64,000 nt of DNA from Vibrio intestinalis (GCF_025195085.2 NZ_JANAVY020000004.1:62001-126000); one strand, 5' to 3'; counted from the first letter of the stretch, positions 1 to 10,456 are shown. Made by a program: numbers and translations. Notes: generated by a model from the letters alone, not told the origin.

Positions 1-1437
1 TTGATTCAGCGACTTCGCCCAAGGATCTAGTTTTTTCAGCTCATCAGAGAGCTCAGTAACCCCATCTCGAGCAAGCTGAATTGTTGGGTAGTTCTTATAG
101 GTAATAATGAACCACTCAACGCCGCTGCGAACGGTCGGGTAAACATACACATCTTCAGTTAGCTGGTATTTGTTCAAGAAGTTCTGAGCTTCGACTAAGC
201 TCTGCACTGCGGCGAGCTGTAAGGTATAGCTGCGTGGAGAAAAGGCGTTTAACTCTTCTTTGGCAAACGAGAACTTCACTGCTGTCGGAGTTTGAGGCGG
301 CTGCTCATTGATAACTTCAGTTTTCACCACAGCTTCAGCAGCGACTTTATCCACTAATTCGGTATCCACTTGTTCTGGTTTACCTTCTAGCAGAGCATCG
401 ACCACTTCTGAATTGATCACCACGCGTTGCGAGTCATCTTCAATGATACCCACACTCACAGGCGCATCGACGACTTCAGGAGGTAATGAATCGGTATCAT
501 CTTCTGCTTGAGCAAGCGTTGAGTCTTCTATTGGCGTCTCTTCAACTGTTGGTAGTGTGCTAGAAGCCGCACTTGCCTCAGTTGGCGATTCTAACGTTGG
601 AATCACCGTCTGTTCGACGTTTTGCGTGATTTGCTCTGCGGTTTCATCTGGCGTAGGTTGCCCCATCATCCATAAATAGCCACCACCAATCAGCATTAAC
701 AATGCAATCACAAAGATTCCGATTTTCACCGGAGATCCAACGATTGATCGTATGATGATGCGTTTTTCCATCTTCTGCTCCCCTAATGCCATGATTAGCC
801 CTGGGCGACGCGCGACACTTTTATACGCGTTGCGAACGCGACGCTCTCTGTCATCTTCGACAAAACGCATCACTAAATGTTCAAAGAATCGTTCTGCTTC
901 TTGAGCGCTAAGTGGTTCTATTTCAAACTCAACCGGCTTTGATTCTTGGCCGTAACTCAAACGAGTCAGCAGCGCATCTAAGCTATTCGGCTGAGAGAAC
1001 AGCACGATGTTAATCGTCCACAAACGATGTTGCTGCGCTTCCATAAACAGCAACCATAGCTCAGACACAAAGGTTTCTGACAGCAAGTGGCCATCATCAA
1101 TCACTATGACGATATCGCACATCTCGCTTTCCATGCAGCGAGTAAAACTCTCTACTAAGCTATCGGCAGGATTAAACAGCGGCTCAGGTAATACCTGAGT
1201 TAAAATAGTAGTGCGGCGTTGTTCGTCATCCTGATTTGGATGACACATCAGCAAAGATTGCTCTTTTTCTTCTGCCCACGCCTCAAGGTAGCGCTGCGCA
1301 AGCCAAGTTTTACCTGCGCCCTGTACGCCACCTACGGTAATAAAATTGGAATTGAAGTGAGTCAGTAATTGTAAGCGCTCTAACAGTTCGGTTTGAGAAT
1401 CGAACTCAAGCATTCTCGATTGATGCATAACACTCAT
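1..1437 (-). CDS. damX: DamX-like cell-division protein (AAA ATPase plus SPOR), 3' end cut by window edge
   Basis: Reading leftwards from ATG at 1437, 479 codons stay open to base 1, so the C-terminal end is missing. The N-terminal part carries a Walker A motif (GGVQGAGKT) of an ExeA/AAA-type ATPase. A transmembrane stretch (IGIFVIALLMLIGG) lies near residue 240, followed by a Pro/Glu/Ser/Thr-rich linker, and the end has a SPOR-like stretch (WFIITYKNYPTIQLARDGV). DamX binds septal peptidoglycan through SPOR and helps division. Position after aroK-aroB is the usual context for damX. The start at 1437 has AGG 8 bases upstream; ATG at 1428 is an alternative. The plain family name is secure; the gap to aroB is 48 bases, so co-transcription is likely. 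Confidence 0.9.
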   Translation of the reverse strand, partial: MSVMHQSRMLEFDSQTELLERLQLLTHFNSNFITVGGVQGAGKTWLAQRYLEAWAEEKEQSLLMCHPNQDDEQRRTTILTQVLPEPLFNPADSLVESFTRCMESEMCDIVIVIDDGHLLSETFVSELWLLFMEAQQHRLWTINIVLFSQPNSLDALLTRLSYGQESKPVEFEIEPLSAQEAERFFEHLVMRFVEDDRERRVRNAYKSVARRPGLIMALGEQKMEKRIIIRSIVGSPVKIGIFVIALLMLIGGGYLWMMGQPTPDETAEQITQNVEQTVIPTLESPTEASAASSTLPTVEETPIEDSTLAQAEDDTDSLPPEVVDAPVSVGIIEDDSQRVVINSEVVDALLEGKPEQVDTELVDKVAAEAVVKTEVINEQPPQTPTAVKFSFAKEELNAFSPRSYTLQLAAVQSLVEAQNFLNKYQLTEDVYVYPTVRSGVEWFIITYKNYPTIQLARDGVTELSDELKKLDPWAKSLNQ

Positions 1438-1485
1438 ACTATAAACCTAACGGTCACTGGCTCACTTCGTTAGCGGCGTCGGACC

Positions 1486-2589
1486 TTAAACAACACGACA
1501 AAAATCAATAGCCTGCTCAATGACCGCTTCCGGTACACCTTTTACGACTTCTGACGTCCCAATACTGGTTGGTAACACTAAACGTAGCTCGCCCGACAAT
1601 ACCTTTTTATCTCGCATCATATGCTTCATGAAATCATCAAAAGACATGCTTTCAGGGGTATGTATTGGCAACTTGGCTTGTTTAAAGATGGCAATAATGC
1701 GCTCAAGTTGTTGCTCGGAAATCAGCCCTTGCAGTTGCGCTGTTTTCGCCGCCATCACAGTGCCTGCTGATACGGCCTCGCCATGTAACCAATTACCATA
1801 ACCTAATTCTGCTTCTATCGCGTGACCAAAAGTATGACCTAGGTTTAATAAGGCACGAATACCTGACTCTTTTTCATCTTGAGCCACAACATCGGCCTTA
1901 ATTTGGCAACACTTGGCAATGGCATAGGCTAACGACTGTTCATCCAATGCATACAATTTCGCTAGGTTTTGTTCTAACCAAGTAAAGAAGTCACCATCAT
2001 AAATGATGCCGTATTTGATTACTTCAGCAATACCTGCAGCAAACTCACGTTCTGGTAACGTTGCTAAACAGTCAGTATCAATCACCACGGATTTAGGCTG
2101 ATAAAACGCACCAATCATGTTTTTGCCAAGAGGATGGTTGACCGCCGTTTTACCACCAACCGATGAATCGACTTGCGACAACAAGGTGGTTGGGATCTGC
2201 ACGAAATCAACTCCGCGTTGATAACAGGCTGCAGCAAAGCCGACTAAGTCACCAATCACACCACCGCCTAAAGCTACCACAACCACATCACGGCTATGAT
2301 TCTCTTCAAGCATGAAGTTCATAATGGTATTGAAGGTTTCGAGCGATTTGTATTGCTCACCATCAGGCAACTCTAATAACGAGGCCTCACAATGGCATTG
2401 CTCTAGTAAAGAGAGAATTTTGTCAGCGTATAGCGGCGCAACAGTAACATTGGTGATCACCACCACTTTTTGCTTTGCTGAACTGTTTTGCTTGGTAAGA
2501 AAAGAAAGGAGGGCCGGATCATTAAATAATCCGGCGCCAATTGATATTGGATAGCTACGTTCGCCTAAGCTGACCGTAATCCGTTCCAT
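1486..2589 (-). CDS. aroB: 3-dehydroquinate synthase
   Basis: A 367-residue protein of normal AroB length. It converts DAHP to 3-dehydroquinate, the second step of the shikimate pathway, in the cytoplasm with NAD and a divalent metal. Visible family signatures are the NAD-binding stretch [25 protein letters not shown], given here only as its core [11 protein letters not shown], then [19 protein letters not shown], and the metal-ligand region around GHTFGHAIE and LHGEAVSAG. It follows aroK by 31 bases on the same strand and precedes damX, so aroK-aroB-damX probably form one transcript. Confidence 0.98.
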   Translation of the reverse strand: MERITVSLGERSYPISIGAGLFNDPALLSFLTKQNSSAKQKVVVITNVTVAPLYADKILSLLEQCHCEASLLELPDGEQYKSLETFNTIMNFMLEENHSRDVVVVALGGGVIGDLVGFAAACYQRGVDFVQIPTTLLSQVDSSVGGKTAVNHPLGKNMIGAFYQPKSVVIDTDCLATLPEREFAAGIAEVIKYGIIYDGDFFTWLEQNLAKLYALDEQSLAYAIAKCCQIKADVVAQDEKESGIRALLNLGHTFGHAIEAELGYGNWLHGEAVSAGTVMAAKTAQLQGLISEQQLERIIAIFKQAKLPIHTPESMSFDDFMKHMMRDKKVLSGELRLVLPTSIGTSEVVKGVPEAVIEQAIDFCRVV

Positions 2590-2620
2590 GGGTTTGCTCC
2601 AATTTGAAATAAGATGATTC

Positions 2621-3139
2621 TTATCTCTCTTCTAGCATTTTTACGATCTGGTTGGCTACCACTTTTGCACTTTGATCGTCTGTACGTACTGTGTAATCCG
2701 CAATTTCTTCGTAAAGCGGGTTACGATCTTCAGCCAAAGATTCAAGTACGTCACGCGGGTTGTCAGTTCTCAACAACGGGCGCTTCTTGTCACGGTTTGT
2801 ACGTGCAAGTTGTTTTTCGATAGTCGTTTCTAGGTAAACAACGATACCACGCGCAGATAAGCGGTTGCGGTTTTCTTTGCTCATTATTGAACCACCACCA
2901 GTAGCAAGAACGATGCCTTGCTCTTCAGTGAGGTCATTAATCACCTTTTCCTCGCGAGCGCGAAAGCCTGCTTCACCCTCTACATCGAAAACCCACGCGA
3001 TATCCGCGCCAGTGCGTTCTTCGATTACAGTGTCAGAATCAACAAACTCCATATGAAGTTGTTGAGCAAGGTGTCTACCTATTGTGCTTTTGCCGGCACC
3101 CATTGGGCCAACAAGGAAAATATTGCGTTTCTCAGCCAT
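2621..3139 (-). CDS. aroK: Shikimate kinase I
   Basis: A 172-residue P-loop kinase that phosphorylates shikimate with ATP in aromatic amino acid synthesis. Walker A is [11 protein letters not shown] near residues 11-21. The shikimate-binding DSD and the GGGS stretch (ATGGGSIM) are present, and the lid region R(N)RDKKRPLL follows. Length matches AroK rather than the longer AroL-type proteins. It lies directly downstream of the pilMNOPQ operon on the same strand with a gap of about 160 bases, as is common in gammaproteobacteria. Confidence 0.98.
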   Translation of the reverse strand: MAEKRNIFLVGPMGAGKSTIGRHLAQQLHMEFVDSDTVIEERTGADIAWVFDVEGEAGFRAREEKVINDLTEEQGIVLATGGGSIMSKENRNRLSARGIVVYLETTIEKQLARTNRDKKRPLLRTDNPRDVLESLAEDRNPLYEEIADYTVRTDDQSAKVVANQIVKMLEER

Positions 3140-3303
3140 GTTTAGCAGTAATTTACAACGTTAATTCAATGACATCGCCACAAGAAGTGCCAGTTATTTA
3201 CTGACGTTGAGGATGCTTGTGGCACCGATTCCTCACAGATAATTCGTGATAAGACCCGAAATTATCTAGATAAGGTGCGACTAATGCAAATTTATTTTCG
3301 TAT

Positions 3304-5058
3304 TTACTGCACGACTACTTTTGGAGTGACAAAGATTAACAGCTCACTCTTACCCAAGTTTTGGTAAGTTCGGCTAAATAACTTACCCAATAATGGTAGG
3401 TCACCCAACAGTGGAACCTTATCTACAGTGTCTGTCACACTATGTTGGAAAATCCCGCCAAGAACGACTGTTTCACCATTTTCGACCAGAACTTGAGTAC
3501 CAATACGCTGAGTATTGATAGAAACCGCTTCACCAGTACCGACTTTGACAATATCGCCGGGTCTGTCTTGAGTTACACTCAGATCCAATACTAAGCGATT
3601 ATCTGGCGTAATTTGCGGAGTCACTTTAAGGCTCAATACCGCCTTTTTAAATGACACACTCGCCGCGCCACTTGATGATGATTCTAAGTATGGAATCTCA
3701 GTACCTTGCTCAATGTAGGCCGGCTTTTTGTTGGTCGTGATTAAACGTGGGCTAGAGATGACCTCTGCTTTAGACTCACGTTGCAATGCCGATAGTTCTA
3801 AATCGAGCAATGTTCCCGACCCTAGCTTCGCTACCTGAAATGCAATAGTTGAAGCACTTGGTGAAGAGGCCGCTAGGTTTACGTTAAGAAAATCACCAAT
3901 ATCATCAGGGGCAATACTGCCGCCTGTGGATTCTCCATTCTCACCATCGGACTTAAGATCTTGATAGAGGCCACGCTCGTAGAAATTACCCTCTAGGGAG
4001 CCGCCCACATCGCCACCGCTTGAGTTTAAACTCCAACGGACACCGAGTTCATCCAAGTTACCTTCGTTGACTGTAACAATACGAGCCTCAATTTGGACCT
4101 GCTTCACTGGAATATCCAAAGATTCAACAATACCGCGAATTACCTTGATATTCTCTGCAAGATCGCGGATAAGAATTGCGTTGGTTCGGTCGTCTACAGT
4201 AATAGAGCCTCGCTCAGACAACATGCTGATCGCACCATCCCCCCCAATCATCTCGGCAATTTCCGTCGCATTGGCAAAGTTTACTTTGATAATTTCAGAT
4301 TTAAGCTCACCCAACTCTTCTTCTAGGCGTTCATTCTCAAGTCTTTGCTTTTCACGTAAATCTAATTCCGCTTTCGGCGCAACAAGAACCACATTGCCAT
4401 CAACTCGCTTATCTAACCCTTTAACTTGTAGGATGATATCCAGAACTTGTTGCCATGGCACTCCGTCTAAACGAAGCGTTAAATTACCATCGACTGAATC
4501 TGATACCACAAGGTTGAAATTGTTGTAGTCAGCGATGAGCTGTAACACGTTTCGAACCGGAATATCTTGGAAGTTTATTGAGATTTTCTTACCTGGCTTA
4601 TCCAAAATCGACGCTTGTGGCTTATCTTTAGCATCACTCTTTTTCGGACTCACGGTCACTTCTAAGAAATTACTATTGAGCGAGTAATCGTAGCTATAAT
4701 CACCTTTCACACTGGTCAGTAATCTGACGTTATTTTGCTTACGAAATACCTCTATCGATTGGACACTGGTAGCGAAATCTTTCACATCAAATACCGACAG
4801 TTTACTGTCAGAAACTTGGGTGTTGATCAACTCTATACTCAGCCCTTCTTGCACCTTTTGCACATCTACTGCGATCTTGTCTTGGGCAAGCTCGATGATT
4901 ATTTTGCCGTTCTTCGCATTGTCGACTCTAAAATCAAGGCTAGTTAAAGTATTACTTGCTGCTTGAGCGAAACAAGTACCGGACACAGCCCAAAGCACCA
5001 CCATCAAAGAGGTGGTCATAAAGCGGGTTGTTGAAAAAGCGTTCCATCTATTTTTCAT
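3304..5058 (-). CDS. pilQ: Type IV pilus secretin PilQ
   Basis: Outer-membrane secretin ring through which the type IV pilus passes and DNA enters during transformation. The product has a signal peptide, AMIN-type beta domains (about residues 35-140), a secretin N-terminal domain beginning near KISINFQDIPVRNVLQLIADY, an N3-like repeat, and the C-terminal secretin domain ending in LLIFVTPKVVVQ. I chose ATG at 5058 (MKNRWNAF), giving 584 residues; ATG at 5064 is equally possible, and a longer reading to a TTG at 5121 would overlap pilP by 40 bases. It is the last gene of pilMNOPQ and begins about 24 bases after pilP ends. Confidence 0.96.
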   Translation of the reverse strand: MKNRWNAFSTTRFMTTSLMVVLWAVSGTCFAQAASNTLTSLDFRVDNAKNGKIIIELAQDKIAVDVQKVQEGLSIELINTQVSDSKLSVFDVKDFATSVQSIEVFRKQNNVRLLTSVKGDYSYDYSLNSNFLEVTVSPKKSDAKDKPQASILDKPGKKISINFQDIPVRNVLQLIADYNNFNLVVSDSVDGNLTLRLDGVPWQQVLDIILQVKGLDKRVDGNVVLVAPKAELDLREKQRLENERLEEELGELKSEIIKVNFANATEIAEMIGGDGAISMLSERGSITVDDRTNAILIRDLAENIKVIRGIVESLDIPVKQVQIEARIVTVNEGNLDELGVRWSLNSSGGDVGGSLEGNFYERGLYQDLKSDGENGESTGGSIAPDDIGDFLNVNLAASSPSASTIAFQVAKLGSGTLLDLELSALQRESKAEVISSPRLITTNKKPAYIEQGTEIPYLESSSSGAASVSFKKAVLSLKVTPQITPDNRLVLDLSVTQDRPGDIVKVGTGEAVSINTQRIGTQVLVENGETVVLGGIFQHSVTDTVDKVPLLGDLPLLGKLFSRTYQNLGKSELLIFVTPKVVVQ

Positions 5059-5081
5059 TATCATTATCTCAATACTGACGA

Positions 5082-5600
5082 TTATTTGAGGGCTAATTTC
5101 ACATTGCGTCGACTCCAACAACCTAATCCGTCGGGCAGTGTTTCATTGACTTGAATGTAATCAGCGTTAACTTGGGTTACCTTGCCGTTGTTTAAGCCGA
5201 TAAATTGGCCAACTTCGACTTTCACCACGATTCCTGAAGGTGTCTGAACTAAAGCAGAGTTGCTTCCGCTCTTACTCATTACGCCTTTTAAGCGTAATTT
5301 TTCGAGATCAAACGTCTCTAATGGCCCTACCCTTTTGCGTTGAATGGGCTGCCAACAATCTTTTCGCGCTTGGGGTTGATTCAACACCAGCGCAGCTTGC
5401 GGTAATGCAAATGGCTTACGATCATAGTGGGCGCTGTATTTTCCGGTTTTAAAATCTAATGCAGGTTTAAGATCCAAAACCTTCACCTGCGCTTGCCGCT
5501 CCGCGGTCGCAACAAACTCAGGTAGAGAACCTTGATGAGCTCGACAACCAGCCAATGCCAGCACTCCCATCAGAAGCGACGGCAAATAATTACCCTTCAT
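5082..5600 (-). CDS. pilP: Type IV pilus lipoprotein PilP
   Basis: A 172-residue inner-membrane lipoprotein that links the PilM-PilN-PilO platform to the PilQ secretin. It starts with a short signal and lipobox (LALAGC, acylation at Cys19). The C-terminal half (from FDLEKLRLKGVMS) is the beta-sandwich HR-like domain typical of PilP, with VKVEVGQFIGLNNGKV visible. The start overlaps the end of pilO by 11 bases, indicating translational coupling. No truncation is seen. Confidence 0.96.
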   Translation of the reverse strand: MKGNYLPSLLMGVLALAGCRAHQGSLPEFVATAERQAQVKVLDLKPALDFKTGKYSAHYDRKPFALPQAALVLNQPQARKDCWQPIQRKRVGPLETFDLEKLRLKGVMSKSGSNSALVQTPSGIVVKVEVGQFIGLNNGKVTQVNADYIQVNETLPDGLGCWSRRNVKLALK

Positions 5601-6180
5601 CTTTCACCTCCGGCTTAAACTGGTAGGTATAAGCGCGAACCCTAAAGTGCAGCGTGCTACTTTCTAGACTCACTCGGTGCCAACCAACATCTAAGAAATT
5701 AATAATTCGAGGTTGCTCCGCTATCGCTTGGGTAAATTGACCGATATCGTCGTAATTCCCCGTCAATTCAATATTCAACGGCAAACGATAGAGAAACTCT
5801 TTATTCTCTTTGGCGCCCCAATCAATTCGGGTGAAGGTTAAGTTATTTTTCAAACCTTGGTTGTTAACCGAAGCTAACATAGTCGCTAGCTCTTTCTGCG
5901 CGGGTAACTGGCGCGATATGACATCATACCGCTCAGATAAATCGCCTAACTGAGCTTTTAAATGCGGTAGTGCTGCGACCTTGCTTGCTTTAACATTAAC
6001 TGTTGCTTTTAAGGTTTGTTCGCTCTGTTTAAGATCATCCAACTGAGTCATCTTCGGGTCGACATACCATAGGTAACCTACCGCTTGTAACACCACTAGC
6101 AATACAAGCAAAACCGTAAGCTGAGCCATCAATGGCCATTGGCCGATTTCCTCAATGTCGAGTTCAGAATAGTTAGCCAT
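5590..6180 (-). CDS. pilO: Type IV pilus inner-membrane protein PilO
   Basis: A 196-residue bitopic membrane protein that dimerises with PilN in the pilus alignment complex. A short cytoplasmic N-terminus (MANYSELDIEEIGQWPL) is followed by one transmembrane helix (LTVLLVLLVVLQAVGYLWYV), a coiled coil, and a ferredoxin-like periplasmic domain. Start ATG at 6180 is chosen because it fits the family N-terminus; the frame stays open further upstream, but that extra stretch lies inside pilN. It overlaps pilN by 8 bases and pilP by 11 bases. Confidence 0.95.
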   Translation of the reverse strand: MANYSELDIEEIGQWPLMAQLTVLLVLLVVLQAVGYLWYVDPKMTQLDDLKQSEQTLKATVNVKASKVAALPHLKAQLGDLSERYDVISRQLPAQKELATMLASVNNQGLKNNLTFTRIDWGAKENKEFLYRLPLNIELTGNYDDIGQFTQAIAEQPRIINFLDVGWHRVSLESSTLHFRVRAYTYQFKPEVKDEG

Positions 6181-6751
6181 GATTTCCCTCCTCGGCATCA
6201 GAAGCGATTGGCTTAAAGGAAAACGACACACTGAATGTCTGATACTTTTGACCAAAACGAGGCTTGTCATGGATGATGGAGTGCATTTCGACTTCATTTA
6301 AGGCGGCACTATTTTCCAGCCTATCTAGCATGGTCGCCAAACGTGATGTGGTATCACTGATACCACTCATATCAATTTGATGACCGTTCATTTTGATTTT
6401 GTCGATGTAGACACCTTCTGGTATCAGCTTTGGTATTAAGTTCATAAACTGCGTTGTTTTGTTGCGCTGTTCTTGCAACTCTTCAACCACCTTTAAGCGT
6501 GTCATTAGCGATTGGTGTTCTTTTTCAATGTGGTTGAGTTCCACTAACTGCTTATCAAGCTCAACAATGTGGCGATTGAGAAAATCTAACCTTTGCTGTT
6601 GCGCCATTTTCTGTTGATCAACAAAAAAGCCCAGCCCCCACTGAATGAAAAAGGTGACTAACAGACTTAATACCACCAGCCCGAAAAAGCGTTGTTGGTG
6701 AGCTTTTCTCTGCTGCTCACGCCATGGCAATAAGTTAACGTTATGAAGCAT
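6173..6751 (-). CDS. pilN: Type IV pilus inner-membrane protein PilN
   Basis: A 192-residue bitopic protein. The N-terminal motif INLLPWR, here VNLLPWREQQ, is the PilM-binding signature of PilN. A transmembrane helix (FFGLVVLSLLVTFFIQWGLG) follows, then a coiled coil and a periplasmic ferredoxin-like domain. It works with PilM, PilO and PilP to couple the cytoplasmic motor to the secretin. Its start lies inside the end of pilM (overlap 11 bases). Confidence 0.96.
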   Translation of the reverse strand: MLHNVNLLPWREQQRKAHQQRFFGLVVLSLLVTFFIQWGLGFFVDQQKMAQQQRLDFLNRHIVELDKQLVELNHIEKEHQSLMTRLKVVEELQEQRNKTTQFMNLIPKLIPEGVYIDKIKMNGHQIDMSGISDTTSRLATMLDRLENSAALNEVEMHSIIHDKPRFGQKYQTFSVSFSFKPIASDAEEGNHG

Positions 6752-7739
6752 GGCTTTGCTCCATCCAATCTAATCCCCGTAAGGCCAAGCCCGCCGCTAA
6801 GGTGTAGCTGTAACCATGACAACGTGAACGGCTATTACGTTTATCTCCCCAGTTAAATAAACTGAAGGGGTCAAACAGCTCACAACGAAGATTGAGATTT
6901 CGAGTAAGCTCCTCTAAAAGCATTGGCGTATTCGCACCACCGCCGGTTAACCAAATACCTTCAAAATTGATATTTTCTACCGAGGCGAGCAGCTGAATCT
7001 GACGCTGCACTCTATCGACTAAACTGGCAATGAACTGGTGGGTCGCATCATGAGTAACTGAATGTGGATTATCATGTTCATCACGAAGAGATTGACCGCC
7101 AACTGGCAGTTCTCTGCACAGCGGCGCTTTATTAGGGAAATCAAAAACCATGGTCGAGTGGGTATGCCCCACATCAAGCAACAACCAATTGTTTTTTTGC
7201 TGCATTTTCGCGATGGCTTGCCATACTCGGACTAAACTGTGCCCTTGTACATCGAGCAAGAAAGGAGTTAAGCCGACCTTTTTACATACATCCATTCGGT
7301 TGTCGACCACCTCTTTTTTAGTGGCAAAAACTTGAACGGGCTGTAAGGATTCCGCCGAATTCACCAATGAAGTGAAACTATAATCGATGCTTAATTCATC
7401 AAGTTCAAAAGGAGACTGGTGTGAAAACGCCTCAAAAATGGCATACTCCATCTCCTGAGCAGATAAATACTTATCTACTTGTATTAACTTGGAAATGACA
7501 GAATTATCAGGAATAGACAATGCAACTTTGCGACTAAAAAACGGTAGCCCCTTTTTTAGTTCTTTGAGTTTATTTACAATTTCCTGATAATTTAAAAGAT
7601 GGTTATCTGTGAAAATAACGTCACTGACCATTACCTCTCGATAGTACGAGAGGGTTAACGAACCTTTTGCTGGCTTAAGAACGATGGCTTTTATGCTGTG
7701 ATGCCCGATATCAATGCCAGTAATAAGTGATGTACTCAT
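6741..7739 (-). CDS. pilM: Type IV pilus cytoplasmic protein PilM
   Basis: A 332-residue actin-like ATPase-fold protein (FtsA/PilM family) that sits under the inner membrane and binds PilN. ATP-fold motifs visible are TGIDIGHHSIKAI near the start, LLLDVGHTHSTM in the middle and WLTGGGANTPML near the end. I chose ATG at 7739 (MSTSLITGIDIG), preceded by GGAG about 10 bases away; a longer reading to 7817 adds residues not typical of the family. It opens the pilMNOPQ operon and is divergent from mrcA, a conserved arrangement. Confidence 0.95.
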   Translation of the reverse strand: MSTSLITGIDIGHHSIKAIVLKPAKGSLTLSYYREVMVSDVIFTDNHLLNYQEIVNKLKELKKGLPFFSRKVALSIPDNSVISKLIQVDKYLSAQEMEYAIFEAFSHQSPFELDELSIDYSFTSLVNSAESLQPVQVFATKKEVVDNRMDVCKKVGLTPFLLDVQGHSLVRVWQAIAKMQQKNNWLLLDVGHTHSTMVFDFPNKAPLCRELPVGGQSLRDEHDNPHSVTHDATHQFIASLVDRVQRQIQLLASVENINFEGIWLTGGGANTPMLLEELTRNLNLRCELFDPFSLFNWGDKRNSRSRCHGYSYTLAAGLALRGLDWMEQSHAS

Positions 7740-7879
7740 ACTGCAGTGCTCCAAAAATGGATTCGAATGCGCAATATCATTTGTACCGTAAAAGGACACT
7801 CCATTAACGCGTTCCATATAATTCGCTAAGGTTACTAGGCATACCCCCTAGTTAGCCTCTATTAATCAGGGAATATCCG

Positions 7880-10408
7880 GTGAAGTTCATAAAGCGATTG
7901 TTCATATTCGCATTAATTTGCATTATTCTTGGAGTGGGAACTATTTTTGGTTTCTACTTATACGTAAAGCCTGAACTGCCCGATGTAGCTACACTTCGGG
8001 ACGTAAAACTGCAAACGCCTATGCAGGTTTTCAGTCAAGATGGAAAGCTTATTTCTCAGTTTGGTGAGAAGCGCCGCATCCCTGTCAAATATGATGAAAT
8101 TCCGCAACATTTGATTGACGCGCTTATCGCGACAGAAGACAGCCGTTTTTACGACCACCCTGGTATCGACCCAATCGGTATTACCCGCGCGGCAGTGGTA
8201 GTAGCCATGTCTGGTTCAGCTAAGCAAGGTGCAAGTACCATCACACAGCAGCTGGCACGTAACTTCTTCTTATCAAATGAGAAGAAGATCATGCGTAAAA
8301 TCAAAGAGATCTTTATCGCGATCCATATCGAGCAGCTATTAAGCAAACAAGAGATCATGGAGCTTTACGTCAACAAGATCTTCCTTGGCCACCGCTCATA
8401 CGGTTTTGGTGCGGCAGCACGTGTTTACTTTGGTAAAGATCTTAAAGATCTAAGCTTGAGTGAAATTGCGACTTTGGCGGGTATGCCAAAAGCGCCATCC
8501 ACCATGAACCCGATTTACTCGCTAAAACGTGCGACTCATCGTCGTAATGTTGTGCTACAACGTATGCTGGATGAAAAGTACATTACCCAAGCAGAATACG
8601 AGCAAGCAAAAAGCGAGACCATTCTCTCGAAATATCACAGCGCAGATATTGAGCTAAGCGCACCTTACGTGGCAGAGCTAGCACGCGCGTGGATGGTAGA
8701 ACGCTATGGTGAAGAGGCTTACACCTCAGGCATGAACATCTACACCACAGTGAACGCAAAGCTGCAAAAAGCGGCTAACGATGCCGCAATCAACAACCTA
8801 CTTGCTTACGATGAACGCCACGGCTACCGCGGCGCTGAAAAAGTACTTTGGCAAGCAGATGCGACGCCATTCTCAACCGAAGACATTAAAAAGGCGCTTC
8901 GTCAGTACCCAACTTACGGTGAACTTATCCCTGCGGTGGTTACCGCGATTGATGGCAAGACAGCCACTATCTACGCTAAAAGCTCTGGCCAACAACAGCT
9001 AGATTGGAATGGCATGAAATGGGCGCGCAAATTCCGCACAGATGAGCGTCAAGGCGCTGCACCGAAGAAAGCTAGCGATATCATTGCCGTTGGTGAGTTG
9101 GTTTGGGTTCGTGAAGTCGAAAGCCAGCAGGAAGAAGGCGATATCGTTTATGACTGGCATTTAAGCCAAGTGCCTAATGCCAACACAGCTTTTGTTGCGA
9201 TGAATCCAGAAAATGGCGCTGTGCTTTCTATGGTGGGTGGCTTTAACTTCATCCACAACAAATTTAACCGTGCGACTCAATCTGTCCGTCAGGTTGGTTC
9301 TGGTATTAAACCATTCGTTTACTCAGCAGCTATCGACAAAGGCATGACTCTAGCTAGCCTAATTAACGATGCACCAATCAACCAGTGGGACCAAAGCCAA
9401 GGTACGGCTTGGCGTCCTAAGAACTCACCACCAACCTATGTTGGCCCTACCCGCCTCCGCGTTGGTCTAGCTCAGTCGAAAAACGTTATGGCAGTGCGTG
9501 TACTGCGTGAAGTTGGCTTGGACGAAACTCGCGAATACCTAACTCGTTTTGGTTTTGCTATCGATGATGTACCTCGTTCTGAAACCATTGCTCTAGGTGC
9601 TGGTAGCCTAACACCAATGAAGATGGCTCAAGGCTATTCGGTATTCGCTAATGGTGGCTACTATGTAGAGCCTTACTACATCGAAAAAGTGGTTGGCCCA
9701 TTTGGCGATCTTGAATATCAAGCCGCGCCTAAAGCGATTTGTAAGCAGAACTGCCCAACAACTCCAACTGCGCCAGCAGCAAATGACAACGAATTCAATG
9801 AACAGGATGTCGCGTTAACGGACAGCACAGAGCCTCAATACGCACCGCAAGTTATCTCAGAGCAAACTGCGTTTTTAGTGCGAGAAATGCTTTACAGCAA
9901 CGTTTGGGGTGGTGGTAGCTGGCGCGATGGTACAGGCTGGAATGGTACTGGTTGGCGCGCGCAAAAACTTGAACGCCGTGATATTGGTGGTAAAACCGGT
10001 ACAACCAATGACTCGAAAGATGCATGGTATAACGGTTATGGCCCGGGTGTGGTTGCTGTAGCGTGGGTAGGTTTTGATGATCACAGCCGTAAACTTGGCC
10101 GAACCTCATACAACAACAACCTAGGTAAGAAGCAAACAACCGGTGCAGAAGCCGGTGCGAAAACTGCGCAACCAGCATGGGTAGACTTTATGCGCACAGC
10201 AGTATCTCTGCATGCTGAAGAGCCGAAAGTTATTCCTCCTGGCATCGTACGAATTCGTATCGATCGTGACTCTGGTTTGCTCACCACCAAATCAGATGGC
10301 ACGACCATGTTTGAGTACTTCCGTGCAGGTCATCAGCCGAAAGAATATGTATCAGCTGAAACGACAGATACTATTTACACTACGGATGAAGAAGAAGAGC
10401 TGTTCTAG
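7880..10408 (+). CDS. mrcA: Penicillin-binding protein 1A (bifunctional peptidoglycan synthase)
   Basis: An 842-residue class A PBP with a GTG start. One N-terminal transmembrane helix is followed by the GT51 glycosyltransferase domain (EDSRFYDHPGID catalytic Glu; GASTITQQLARNFFL) and then an OB-like insert and the transpeptidase domain. The acylation motifs are SGIKPF (SxxK), SKN and KTGTTND. The protein polymerises and cross-links peptidoglycan in the periplasm. It is divergent from pilM, as in many gammaproteobacteria, and is followed by a strong intrinsic terminator. The acidic C-terminal tail ends in TDEEEELF. Confidence 0.98.
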   Translation: MKFIKRLFIFALICIILGVGTIFGFYLYVKPELPDVATLRDVKLQTPMQVFSQDGKLISQFGEKRRIPVKYDEIPQHLIDALIATEDSRFYDHPGIDPIGITRAAVVVAMSGSAKQGASTITQQLARNFFLSNEKKIMRKIKEIFIAIHIEQLLSKQEIMELYVNKIFLGHRSYGFGAAARVYFGKDLKDLSLSEIATLAGMPKAPSTMNPIYSLKRATHRRNVVLQRMLDEKYITQAEYEQAKSETILSKYHSADIELSAPYVAELARAWMVERYGEEAYTSGMNIYTTVNAKLQKAANDAAINNLLAYDERHGYRGAEKVLWQADATPFSTEDIKKALRQYPTYGELIPAVVTAIDGKTATIYAKSSGQQQLDWNGMKWARKFRTDERQGAAPKKASDIIAVGELVWVREVESQQEEGDIVYDWHLSQVPNANTAFVAMNPENGAVLSMVGGFNFIHNKFNRATQSVRQVGSGIKPFVYSAAIDKGMTLASLINDAPINQWDQSQGTAWRPKNSPPTYVGPTRLRVGLAQSKNVMAVRVLREVGLDETREYLTRFGFAIDDVPRSETIALGAGSLTPMKMAQGYSVFANGGYYVEPYYIEKVVGPFGDLEYQAAPKAICKQNCPTTPTAPAANDNEFNEQDVALTDSTEPQYAPQVISEQTAFLVREMLYSNVWGGGSWRDGTGWNGTGWRAQKLERRDIGGKTGTTNDSKDAWYNGYGPGVVAVAWVGFDDHSRKLGRTSYNNNLGKKQTTGAEAGAKTAQPAWVDFMRTAVSLHAEEPKVIPPGIVRIRIDRDSGLLTTKSDGTTMFEYFRAGHQPKEYVSAETTDTIYTTDEEEELF

Positions 10409-10429
10409 GGCTCTACTTTCAATAAAAAC

Positions 10430-10456
10430 AAAGGTTGGCATATGCCAACCTTTTTT
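10430..10456 (+). terminator. Intrinsic terminator of mrcA
   Basis: A perfect GGTTGGC/GCCAACC stem with a four-base loop, flanked by AA/TT pairs, is followed by six T. It lies 22 bases after the mrcA stop and ends before the convergent oxyR gene, so it may serve mainly the plus strand. Confidence 0.9.

Noticed and set aside
7740..7817. N-terminal extension of PilM to 7817
   Set aside because: The added residues do not match PilM proteins and ATG at 7739 has a good GGAG upstream.
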